Assembly: GCA_016207285.1 (NCBI GenBank)
Contig: JACQPW010000023.1
Location: 1 to 9,859 of the forward strand
Length of the DNA stretch: 9,859 bases
Source of the DNA: Candidatus Kerfeldbacteria bacterium
GTDB lineage: Bacteria > Patescibacteriota > Patescibacteriia > UBA9570
Direction: 5' to 3'
In this document: piece by piece, positions 1-4,264 of the stretch
Numbering within the stretch: position 1 is the stretch's first letter
Layout: every line of letters starts with the position of its first letter
The notes under the pieces: generated by a model
Seen by the model: the letters and a program-made list of their open reading frames with translations, nothing else
What the model was told of the DNA's origin: nothing
The model's database searches: none
Position numbers and translations under genes: made by a program

Positions 1-480
1 ATTGTGCTCAATAAATTTTGCTCGACTATTATTAGAGCTAAAATTTAACTCTCTAATATCACCTCTATTCTTCGCTGCAGTTAGTGAATCAACGAAATCT
101 CCTGTAATATAGTTAGCTTCGGTACTTGGTTTATTTATGATAAACATTAAGTCACTCGAAGTCGTAGAATTTGGTCCTTTTGCCAGTTCAACTTCTAGCT
201 CTGGGCTAATTAATCCAATTGTGGCTTGACCCAGATCCTTTACTTCCCAATCACTTGGATACTTAAAACTAAACCCATACTCATCATTGGTGTACGTCAG
301 CCAATCTGATGTGTCTACCTCACTCCCCTGCTCTACATTGGTATTGGTCACCACTTCGCTATTGATATTCTGACTGACTTTGTTGGTATTAGTATTCGTA
401 GCCGTTTGAGTAGTACACCCAGCCAATACCAAAAGACTAGCGGCTACGGTGGAGATAATAATGTATTTGGATTTGTTCAT
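1..480 (-). CDS. Lipoprotein with a Thr/Asn-rich linker, 3' end beyond the window
   Basis: The reading frame opens with ATG at 480 and stays open for 160 codons to the left edge, so only the N-terminal part is visible. Residues 1-22 form a type II signal peptide: Lys near the start, a hydrophobic stretch, and a clear lipobox L-A-G-C with Cys22 as the expected lipidated residue. Residues 23 to about 55 are a low-complexity Thr/Asn/Gln/Ser linker, as is usual for a surface-tethered lipoprotein. After this comes a globular region beginning near Trp62 with the motif YGFSFKYPSDW, resembling extracellular PsbP/DUF1795-like domains; that resemblance is from memory. The protein should be anchored to the outer face of the membrane. 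No Shine-Dalgarno site or convincing promoter is visible. Function is unknown. Confidence 0.85.
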   Translation of the reverse strand, partial: MNKSKYIIISTVAASLLVLAGCTTQTATNTNTNKVSQNINSEVVTNTNVEQGSEVDTSDWLTYTNDEYGFSFKYPSDWEVKDLGQATIGLISPELEVELAKGPNSTTSSDLMFIINKPSTEANYITGDFVDSLTAAKNRGDIRELNFSSNNSRAKFIEHN

Positions 481-631
481 AATGAGCTTGTCGAACTATT
501 AATAGGTTTATTTAATAAAACAACGTCCAGAAGAGTGACAAACGGTTAGGTCTGAGAAACTCAAGGTTGGACGCCCGAGGAGTGGTTAAATTGTAAGGTG
601 ATGTTAGCATAGAAAAATATTGGTGTAAAGA

Positions 632-640
632 TGTGGATAA
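632..640 (-). promoter_or_regulatory. Consensus DnaA-box sequence
   Basis: Plus-strand TGTGGATAA is the exact reverse complement of the consensus DnaA box TTATCCACA. It lies one base beyond the stop codon of the RelE-like toxin gene. A second perfect copy is at 1488-1496. Binding is inferred from sequence only. Confidence 0.4.
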
Positions 641-641
641 A

Positions 642-893
642 CTACCGATACACTCCCTGGCGATGCCCAATGGCGACAACGATCACGATCAATTCCTGTT
701 TCATTATTGTGTAAATAATCCTATACGGCCACACTCGTATACTCCAGTAGCCTTTGTACTCACCCTGTAATTTTTTTCCTCCATAAGGATCTTTTTGCAA
801 ACCGATCAGTGCTAATCGAACTCGCTGTTGATCTTTTGTCGGCAATTTAGCGAGACTTTTTTCGGCGCTTGGCTTTAAGCTTACTTGGTACAT
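642..893 (-). CDS. RelE/ParE-family toxin
   Basis: This 83-residue protein has the size and layout of RelE/ParE-superfamily toxins, usually ribosome-dependent mRNA endonucleases or gyrase poisons. An N-terminal strand (YQVSLKPSAEKSLAKLP) leads into helices with QQRVRLALIGLQ. It is followed by the family signature GYWSIRVWPYRIIYTI and the C-terminal block IGHRQGVYR, where Arg and Tyr residues near the end are typical of the active site. The ATG at 893 lies inside the 3' end of the upstream antitoxin gene, a 47-base overlap, so translation is probably coupled. AGAAGA shortly upstream could be a weak ribosome site. The gene appears intact. The partner identifies it as the toxin of a Phd/YefM-type module. 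RelE cannot be separated from ParE activity by sequence alone. Confidence 0.88.
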   Translation of the reverse strand: MYQVSLKPSAEKSLAKLPTKDQQRVRLALIGLQKDPYGGKKLQGEYKGYWSIRVWPYRIIYTIMKQELIVIVVAIGHRQGVYR

Positions 894-1164
894 GGAGTAG
901 ATCTTCTAAACGAGTATAGGTTTTATATTTACCAGATCGGATATCCCGTTCAATTTCCTTGAGATCTTCACTTAAATTCGGGAAATCCCGCATGACTTCC
1001 AACGTTTCTGCCCAAGATTCAAATTCTTCAGCCGACATCACCACCGCTTTTGGCCGGCCTTTGTCCGTTAACGTATAATACACATTAGGGCGTTGCACCT
1101 GCTCGGCAATATCAAAAATACGCTTACGGGCTTCAGTAATTGATACAGTGGTTTTAGTAGTCAT
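847..1164 (-). CDS. Phd/YefM-family antitoxin
   Basis: With the ATG at 1164 the product is 105 residues and begins MTTKTTVSITEARKRIFDI, the usual Phd/YefM N-terminal DNA-binding and dimerisation fold. It continues with YYTLTDKGRPKAVVMSAEEFESW, the family's central signature. The acidic region around residues 65-85 would wrap the toxin. The last residues (LKAKRRKKSR) are unusually basic and are encoded in the overlap with the toxin gene, so they may only reflect that overlap. An upstream ATG at 1191 is possible, and the frame stays open further. The 1164 start is chosen because the predicted promoter places transcription start exactly there and because the family signature begins there. Expected role: neutralise the toxin and autorepress the operon. 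Confidence 0.87.
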   Translation of the reverse strand: MTTKTTVSITEARKRIFDIAEQVQRPNVYYTLTDKGRPKAVVMSAEEFESWAETLEVMRDFPNLSEDLKEIERDIRSGKYKTYTRLEDLLHVPSKLKAKRRKKSR

Positions 1165-1165
1165 G

Positions 1166-1183
1166 TGTACATGATAACGTACA
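1166..1183 (-). promoter_or_regulatory. Candidate YefM-type operator, two TGTACA-like half-sites
   Basis: TGTACA at 1166-1171 and CGTACA at 1178-1183 (one mismatch) have centres exactly 12 bp apart. From memory, the E. coli yefM-yoeB operator uses TGTACA cores with that spacing. One site lies in the promoter spacer; the other overlaps the last base of the -10 and the bases up to the start. Bound antitoxin would therefore occlude RNA polymerase. An overlapping inverted repeat, TCATGT/ACATGA, spans 1161-1174. Confidence 0.55.
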
Positions 1184-1200
1184 TCGAACATATTCGTCAA
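1171..1200 (-). promoter_or_regulatory. Promoter of the toxin-antitoxin operon (leaderless)
   Basis: Read on the minus strand: TTGACG at 1200-1195 (5 of 6 to the -35 consensus), an 18-base spacer, then TATCAT at 1176-1171 (5 of 6 to the -10). Six bases separate the -10 from the ATG at 1164, so the predicted +1 is the A of the start codon. No Shine-Dalgarno site is present, which fits leaderless initiation. Confidence 0.55.
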
Positions 1201-1234
1201 TCTTTGAGTTAGGTACTGCTTAGCGCTTTCGCTG

Positions 1235-1285
1235 CCCACCGCCTCCCCATCCTGAGCGAAGTCGAAGGATGTGAAGGACGGTGGG
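1235..1285. repeat. Dispersed hairpin repeat
   Basis: The outer arms CCCACCG (1235-1241) and CGGTGGG (1279-1285) are perfect inverted copies. The centre, ATCCTGAGCGAAGTCGAAGGAT (1249-1270, ends ATCCT/AGGAT), resembles a short dispersed repeat found in many environmental bacterial genomes. Its translation in one frame gives the familiar string FDFAQD. A degenerate relative, GAGCTTGTCGAAC, lies at 484-496. The element most likely acts as a mobile hairpin or transcript-end structure; it is not coding. Confidence 0.7.
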
Positions 1286-1487
1286 ATGTGTGCTCGTTGT
1301 CTACACCCAGCGGTAGTCGTGATTGGGCGTCCATGGCAACCACGTACGGTAACGGAGGAGTCATACGAGCAAACAGCGAAAGACTGTCTAAAGTGTAAAC
1401 TAGGGGTAGATTTGCACAAGGGCATTTACGCGACGGCGCAAGGGCGTTTTCAGCTACTTTGATCAATGGAAACAGGCTGTTGCTGCC

Positions 1488-1496
1488 TGTGGATAA
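1488..1496 (-). promoter_or_regulatory. Consensus DnaA-box sequence
   Basis: Plus-strand TGTGGATAA exactly matches the complement of TTATCCACA. It overlaps the 3' arm of the hairpin ACAGGC/GCCTGT (1472-1490) and lies about 24 bases upstream of the predicted -35 of the gene at 1554. It could be a DnaA-responsive element or chance; sequence alone does not decide. Confidence 0.4.
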
Positions 1497-1519
1497 AAAA
1501 CGACGCGACGGCGCTAAAC

Positions 1520-1547
1520 TTGCATTTTTTTCGAAAATGGTTAGGAT
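1520..1547 (+). promoter_or_regulatory. Candidate promoter or ribosome site of the asparaginase-like gene
   Basis: TTGCAT (1520-1525), a 16-base spacer and TAGGAT (1542-1547) form a plausible promoter whose +1 would fall on the ATG at 1554, again leaderless. The alternative reading is that AGGA at 1543-1546, seven bases before the ATG, is a Shine-Dalgarno site and the promoter is further upstream. The two readings exclude each other. Confidence 0.4.
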
Positions 1548-1553
1548 GGTCGT

Positions 1554-2486
1554 ATGCACATCCTCGTCATTTACACGGGCGGAGCCACTGGCCCCAACAT
1601 TGAAGCCCAGTTAAAAGACTATCTCGAGCTGCAACTAGTCGCTACAGTCGATATTACCCTGCTGGCAGATATCGCTGGCGCCGACGTGCCCTATAGTTTA
1701 AGTACGGATATCGCTAAAACCATCTTCAACGGCTATCACAAGTATGACGGCTTTGTGGTGGTGCATAGTGTCGATAATGTTTTATATACCGCCAATCTAT
1801 TGGCCTTTCAACTGTATCCATTAGGTAAGCCAGTCATCTTCACCGGCACCACGCTGGCAGAAGATTTTTTTACCCTTCCCAATAACAATAATTTTTCTGG
1901 TGATGAGCAAGTGATGTACCGCAAAATGAGTCTGCGTACCAGTTTAGTGACCGCTGTTCAACTGGCCACACAAAATGTCTCGGGAGTGTTATTGGCTTAT
2001 GGCCCACGCATTGTGCACGCCGTGCGGGCACTGGAATCAACCAACACTGATCACATTGGTTTTACCAGTTGGCAAGCCGAAGATGTCGCCACCGTGCGCT
2101 TTGGCATTGAACTCACCACCAATACAGGACAACCCCGCCAATCTGTCTCCCCGGAACTGCAAGCCGGAGTAGACCCCAGAGTGATTGTGTTACGACGTGA
2201 ACCACAACCAGATACCTTGATCATCCCGCCCGAGACCAAAGCTGTACTGATGCATGCGTATCAAGATCAGCTGCTCCCACGCAAACTTGTGTTGCCTCCT
2301 GGTATCCCCTGTTTTGTATTGGGCACGCAAGGCCGGCTGGATCTTCCACCCGGTATGATGATCATCCCGCCGTCAGCTCCCACCACGGCACTGTGTAAAT
2401 TAATGGTCGGTAGCTGCCATTACAGCGGTCAGGATCTTATTGACTTCATGCTGATGTCGGTGACTGGGGAAGGGGGCAAAGTATGA
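1554..2486 (+). CDS. Asparaginase-fold protein lacking catalytic residues
   Basis: The 310-residue length and order of motifs match type I/II L-asparaginases. Residues 2-13 (HILVIYTGGATG) are the first strand and loop. Residues 64-99 (YDGFVVVHSVDN through KPVIFTGT) match the family's DGFVxxHGTDT and KPVVxTG segments. Residues 143-166 (SGVLLAYG to STNT) match the region carrying the catalytic Lys. The small C-terminal domain includes VLGTQG and PTTALCKLM. However, the nucleophilic Thr of TGGT is Ala11, the second Thr of HGTDT is Val73, and no Lys occupies the expected position near 160-163. Classical hydrolysis is therefore unlikely, and a ligand-binding or regulatory role is inferred. The stop overlaps the next start as ATGA, so the two products are probably made in fixed ratio. 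Confidence 0.85.
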   Translation: MHILVIYTGGATGPNIEAQLKDYLELQLVATVDITLLADIAGADVPYSLSTDIAKTIFNGYHKYDGFVVVHSVDNVLYTANLLAFQLYPLGKPVIFTGTTLAEDFFTLPNNNNFSGDEQVMYRKMSLRTSLVTAVQLATQNVSGVLLAYGPRIVHAVRALESTNTDHIGFTSWQAEDVATVRFGIELTTNTGQPRQSVSPELQAGVDPRVIVLRREPQPDTLIIPPETKAVLMHAYQDQLLPRKLVLPPGIPCFVLGTQGRLDLPPGMMIIPPSAPTTALCKLMVGSCHYSGQDLIDFMLMSVTGEGGKV

Positions 2487-3022
2487 ACGTCTATCTAGTG
2501 AATAACGCCCCAACCGATTTAGCGACCATGCTCAAAGTGGCCAAGGTCAATGTCTGGTCGCGCCTCACCCCAGGTTCAAATGTGTCCGGCTTTACCTGGA
2601 ATGCTCTCGAACGAGTCGATGCCATTATTATTGAATTAGCGTATCCGAGCGACGAGTTGCACTATGTGTTAGCGCAATCGATTGTGTTACAGCGCCCAAC
2701 CTTGTGCCTTTACCCCAAAAACCGCCAGCCGCACGATATGCTAGCGCACTTAAACAAGCCTGGTGTGCCCAAAACAGTCTCAACTCGATCTTATTCTTCA
2801 ACCAATGTTCGGGAAGTGCTCGATAAATTTTTACAAGGCATTGATCATACGGTTTCATTAGCGGAAACGCCCAATATTAAGTTCACCTTACGGTTGACCC
2901 CGGCCATTGAGCGTTATCTGAATTGGTTAGCGCAATATCGTAAGGCCAACAAGGCTGATTACATTCGCAAATTGATTAAGGATGATGCGGATAAGAACGC
3001 GGAGTATCAAAGATTGTTGTAG
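2483..3022 (+). CDS. DNPH1/deoxyribosyltransferase-like domain fused to ribbon-helix-helix
   Basis: This 179-residue protein appears to have two parts. Residues 1 to about 120 look like the nucleoside 2-deoxyribosyltransferase/DNPH1 fold. VDAIIIELAYPSDELHYVLAQS and RPTLCLYPKN (45-80) align with the family pattern aDxvvAEvxxPSxGVGYExgxA...KPvLcLY, and the late SYSSTNVREVLDKFL matches the terminal helix. The catalytic Glu of GYE is Val62, and the N-terminal substrate loop (GSIRGG in DNPH1) is absent. Residues 131-168 (IKFTLRLTPAIERYLNWLA, then KADYIRKLI) look like a ribbon-helix-helix DNA-binding or dimerisation domain. Translation is coupled to the upstream gene by a 4-base ATGA overlap; GGGGG six bases before the ATG may assist. 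A nucleotide-sensing regulator is inferred, not shown. Confidence 0.75.
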   Translation: MNVYLVNNAPTDLATMLKVAKVNVWSRLTPGSNVSGFTWNALERVDAIIIELAYPSDELHYVLAQSIVLQRPTLCLYPKNRQPHDMLAHLNKPGVPKTVSTRSYSSTNVREVLDKFLQGIDHTVSLAETPNIKFTLRLTPAIERYLNWLAQYRKANKADYIRKLIKDDADKNAEYQRLL

Positions 3023-3073
3023 TTGTGCATAAGCCCCTCTTGACCAGGGCTACAGATGTGCTAAACTTGAATC

Positions 3074-3437
3074 AGAAAAATTGAGGCGTCCAGCCAAACG
3101 AGATAACAGTACGACATTACGATGTTTTGTACCGCTACCTCTGGACACCTCAGTTTTTTTATAGCTACGTTTGCCTGGTCAGCTCTCTGAGCTGACTGGA
3201 CATCACGCCGCTAGCTGCAACTTACAGGGCTTAACCACCCTGGGCGCAGTCCTTCACAATTTAAAGTGGTGTTGCCGCACACTTAGTGGCGCTCTTTCCC
3301 TAAGTAACTAGGTTGTTTTAACCCCTCGCAGGCAACACTCACTTCCGTCTCTTTGGGTCAGGCTGTGCGCAGCTTGGCCTAAGGAGGCAGGAGCCTTGAA
3401 ACGCGTTTCGGATCCAACTTCAGCTCATTCAGCCTCA
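3074..3437. ncRNA. Hairpin-rich intergenic region, possible structured RNA of unknown family
   Basis: Within the 447-base gap upstream of ssb no reading frame is supported, but inverted repeats are dense: 3082-3093/3141-3152; GTCAGCTC/GAGCTGAC at 3178-3196 with a 3-base loop; CAGGG/CCCTG at 3225-3242; a 13-bp stem 3264-3276/3331-3344 with one bulge enclosing CTTAG/CTAAG and GGTT/AACC; AGGCT/AGCCT at 3360-3396; and a perfect palindrome GAAACGCGTTTC at 3398-3409. The ends TGAGGC (3082-3087) and GCCTCA (3432-3437) are complementary. On the plus strand a weak promoter (TTGACC 3040-3045, TAAACT 3062-3067) would start near 3074. On the minus strand TAAAAT (3442-3437) with TTAACA 15 bases upstream is possible. 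Strand is undecided, and conserved tmRNA and RNase P blocks are not found. It could instead be the 5' leader of ssb or a MITE-like element. Confidence 0.35.
3082..3160 (+). terminator. Hairpin followed by a run of seven T
   Basis: TGAGGCGTCCAG (3082-3093) pairs with CTGGACACCTCA (3141-3152) with one mismatch, followed by TTTTTTT at 3154-3160. A smaller hairpin (GTAC/GTAC and ACAT/ATGT with a TACG loop, 3109-3132) sits in the large loop. The layout could end transcription from the upstream pair. Read on the other strand the same stem is followed by five T, so it could work in both directions. The 47-base loop is large for a classic terminator. Confidence 0.45.
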
Positions 3438-3469
3438 TTTTATTCATCATTGCTTAATGTTAAATCACT

Positions 3470-3859
3470 ATGGACTTAAACCGCGTGACCTTGATTGGTC
3501 ATATCTCCACCACCCCTGAACAAAAGAAACTCGACTCTGGTCGCAGCGTTACCCGCACCAGTTTGGCTACCAACTTTGCTTGGAAAGATGCCAAAAGCGG
3601 CGAACAAAAAACCAAAGCCGATTTCCACACTGTTGTAGCCTGGAATAAGTTGGGCGACCGCGTCCAGCAGTACCTCAAAAAAGGTGATCGCATCTATGTG
3701 GAAGGCCGCTTAGACAATCGCTCGTTTGCCGGTAAAGATGGCGTGACAAAATACTTCACGGACATCATTGCCGATAAGCTGATCATGCTCGGCAAAGGCA
3801 AACGGGTTGAAGTGACGGAAGAAGCGACTGTCACTGAACCGGTGCTAGAAGCGTTCTAG
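3470..3859 (+). CDS. ssb: Single-stranded DNA-binding protein
   Basis: The 129-residue product begins MDLNRVTLIGHISTTPEQKKLDSGRSV, the standard bacterial SSB opening, and continues through one OB fold: FHTVVAWNKLGDRVQQYLKKGDRIYVEGRL and the strand ending FTDIIADKLIML at about residue 107. It coats single-stranded DNA in replication, repair and recombination, usually as a tetramer. The C-terminal tail after the OB fold is only about 20 residues. It ends VTEPVLEAF, keeping a terminal Phe and acidic residues but not the usual DDDIPF partner-binding tip. The start fits the family exactly. No Shine-Dalgarno site precedes it (TTAAATCACT before the ATG). It lies after a hairpin-rich intergenic region and before a hairpin repeat that may end its transcript. 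Confidence 0.95.
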   Translation: MDLNRVTLIGHISTTPEQKKLDSGRSVTRTSLATNFAWKDAKSGEQKTKADFHTVVAWNKLGDRVQQYLKKGDRIYVEGRLDNRSFAGKDGVTKYFTDIIADKLIMLGKGKRVEVTEEATVTEPVLEAF

Positions 3860-3869
3860 ATCTCTGCCC

Positions 3870-3960
3870 CGACCTCCCCTGCCCCCTCCTTTCAGGAGTG
3901 GGAAAAGATATTCCCTCTTTCCTGCAAGGAGAGAGGGTAGGGAGAGAGGTCGAGCAGGGG
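3870..3960. repeat. Hairpin repeat copy A, downstream of ssb
   Basis: The core is CCCTCTTTCCT (3913-3923) facing AGGAGAGAGGG (3927-3937) with a 3-base loop, followed by TAGGGAGAGAGGTCGAG. The same unit recurs at 4209-4251. Copy A also has outer arms CGACCTC (3870-3876) with GAGGTCG (3946-3952), overlapping arms CCCCTGC (3876-3882) with GCAGGGG (3954-3960), and an inner hairpin CTCCT/AGGAG near 3886-3898. The strong stem, followed by TTTT at 3961-3964, may also serve as the ssb terminator. Confidence 0.8.
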
Positions 3961-3962
3961 TT

Positions 3963-3991
3963 TTGACTCCATCACCTTCCCCTACTATAAT
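3963..3991 (+). promoter_or_regulatory. Near-consensus promoter of the small coiled-coil gene
   Basis: TTGACT (3963-3968), a 17-base spacer and a perfect TATAAT (3986-3991). The expected start near 3998 leaves a leader of about five bases before the ATG at 4003, too short for a Shine-Dalgarno site, so translation should be effectively leaderless. Confidence 0.75.
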
Positions 3992-4002
3992 TACTCTCCA
4001 CT

Positions 4003-4221
4003 ATGAATCACGATACTGAACCCACTATCCAAGACGTTTTGATTGCCATGAATCAATTCTCCAATCAAATGGAGGATCGATTTGATAGAGTTGAGTTTGA
4101 TATAGCTACAATTAAGTCTGTTATGGTTACAAAATCATACCTGGACGATAAATTGTCTGATCTGCGCGGTGAGTTTTTTCTAAACAAAACTAGACACGTC
4201 CCGTCATACCCTCTTTCCTGA
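4003..4221 (+). CDS. Small coiled-coil protein, probably 3'-truncated by a repeat
   Basis: The 72-residue product is hydrophilic, with heptad-like spacing in residues 10-60 (TIQDVLIAMNQFSNQMEDRF, DRVEFDIATIKSVMVTKSYL, DDKLSDLRGEF), typical of short coiled-coil proteins common in CPR genomes. Those proteins, as I recall them, usually continue past the DKLxDLRG segment. Here the frame changes character after GEF: the tail FLNKTRHVPSYPLS is not helix-like, and the stop codon TGA (4219-4221) lies inside hairpin-repeat copy B. A truncated, possibly still expressed gene is therefore inferred. It has its own near-consensus promoter. Function is unknown. It converges with the M24 gene, leaving 43 bases between stops. 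Confidence 0.65.
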   Translation: MNHDTEPTIQDVLIAMNQFSNQMEDRFDRVEFDIATIKSVMVTKSYLDDKLSDLRGEFFLNKTRHVPSYPLS

Positions 4222-4251
4222 AAGGAGAGAGGGGTAGGGAGAGAGGTCGAG
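4209..4251. repeat. Hairpin repeat copy B, between convergent genes
   Basis: CCCTCTTTCCT (4209-4219) pairs with AGGAGAGAGGG (4223-4233), followed by GTAGGGAGAGAGGTCGAG. It matches copy A almost base for base: one loop substitution and one extra G. It contains the stop codon of the small coiled-coil gene and ends 14 bases before the M24 stop, so it may end transcripts from both sides. Confidence 0.8.
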
Positions 4252-4264
4252 GGTAAACAGGTAA

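Larger units (their letters stand above)
1192..1553. other. Non-coding spacer between divergent operons
   Basis: This 362-base stretch lies between the leftward toxin-antitoxin operon and the rightward gene at 1554. No supported gene is seen. The open frames here are short, mutually overlapping and have no recognisable motifs. It holds part of the toxin-antitoxin promoter, a long hairpin repeat (1235-1285), a direct repeat ACGCGACGGCGC at 1428-1439 and 1503-1514, a hairpin ACAGGC/GCCTGT at 1472-1490, a perfect DnaA-box sequence at 1488-1496, and the promoter region of the next gene. Confidence 0.7.

Noticed and set aside
571..615. tRNA-like stretch GCCCGAGGAGTGGTTAAAT resembling a D-arm
   Set aside because: No anticodon stem of five pairs and no T-arm follow; no cloverleaf can be drawn.
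1165..1425. Long N-terminal extension of the antitoxin frame
   Set aside because: It runs through the promoter, operator and hairpin repeat; the translation includes the repeat hallmark FDFAQD, and homology begins at MTTKTT.
1271..1462. Plus-strand 63-codon frame with two CxxC pairs (CARC and CLKC), possible zinc ribbon
   Set aside because: It starts with GTG inside a dispersed hairpin repeat, has no ribosome site or promoter, and the spacing and flanks of the Cys pairs match no family I recognise.
1209..1559. Minus-strand 116-codon frame
   Set aside because: It overlaps the repeat and the divergent promoter region, shows low-complexity Ser/Leu/Pro translation and has no recognisable motif.
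3074..3437. tmRNA on the minus strand, because a short frame ends ...KLQLAA followed by TGA (3206-3226)
   Set aside because: No T-arm sequence (GGTTCRA), no 3' CCA acceptor and no matching 5' GGxxTTCGAC block are found; the frame has a Cys and Pro-rich composition unlike known tags.
3023..3469. RNase P RNA, because of ACAGGGCTTA at 3224-3233 and AGGGGCTTA-like text at the minus-strand end
   Set aside because: The universally conserved GAGGAAAGTCC block and the full ACAGAAxxxGGCTTA block are absent on both strands.
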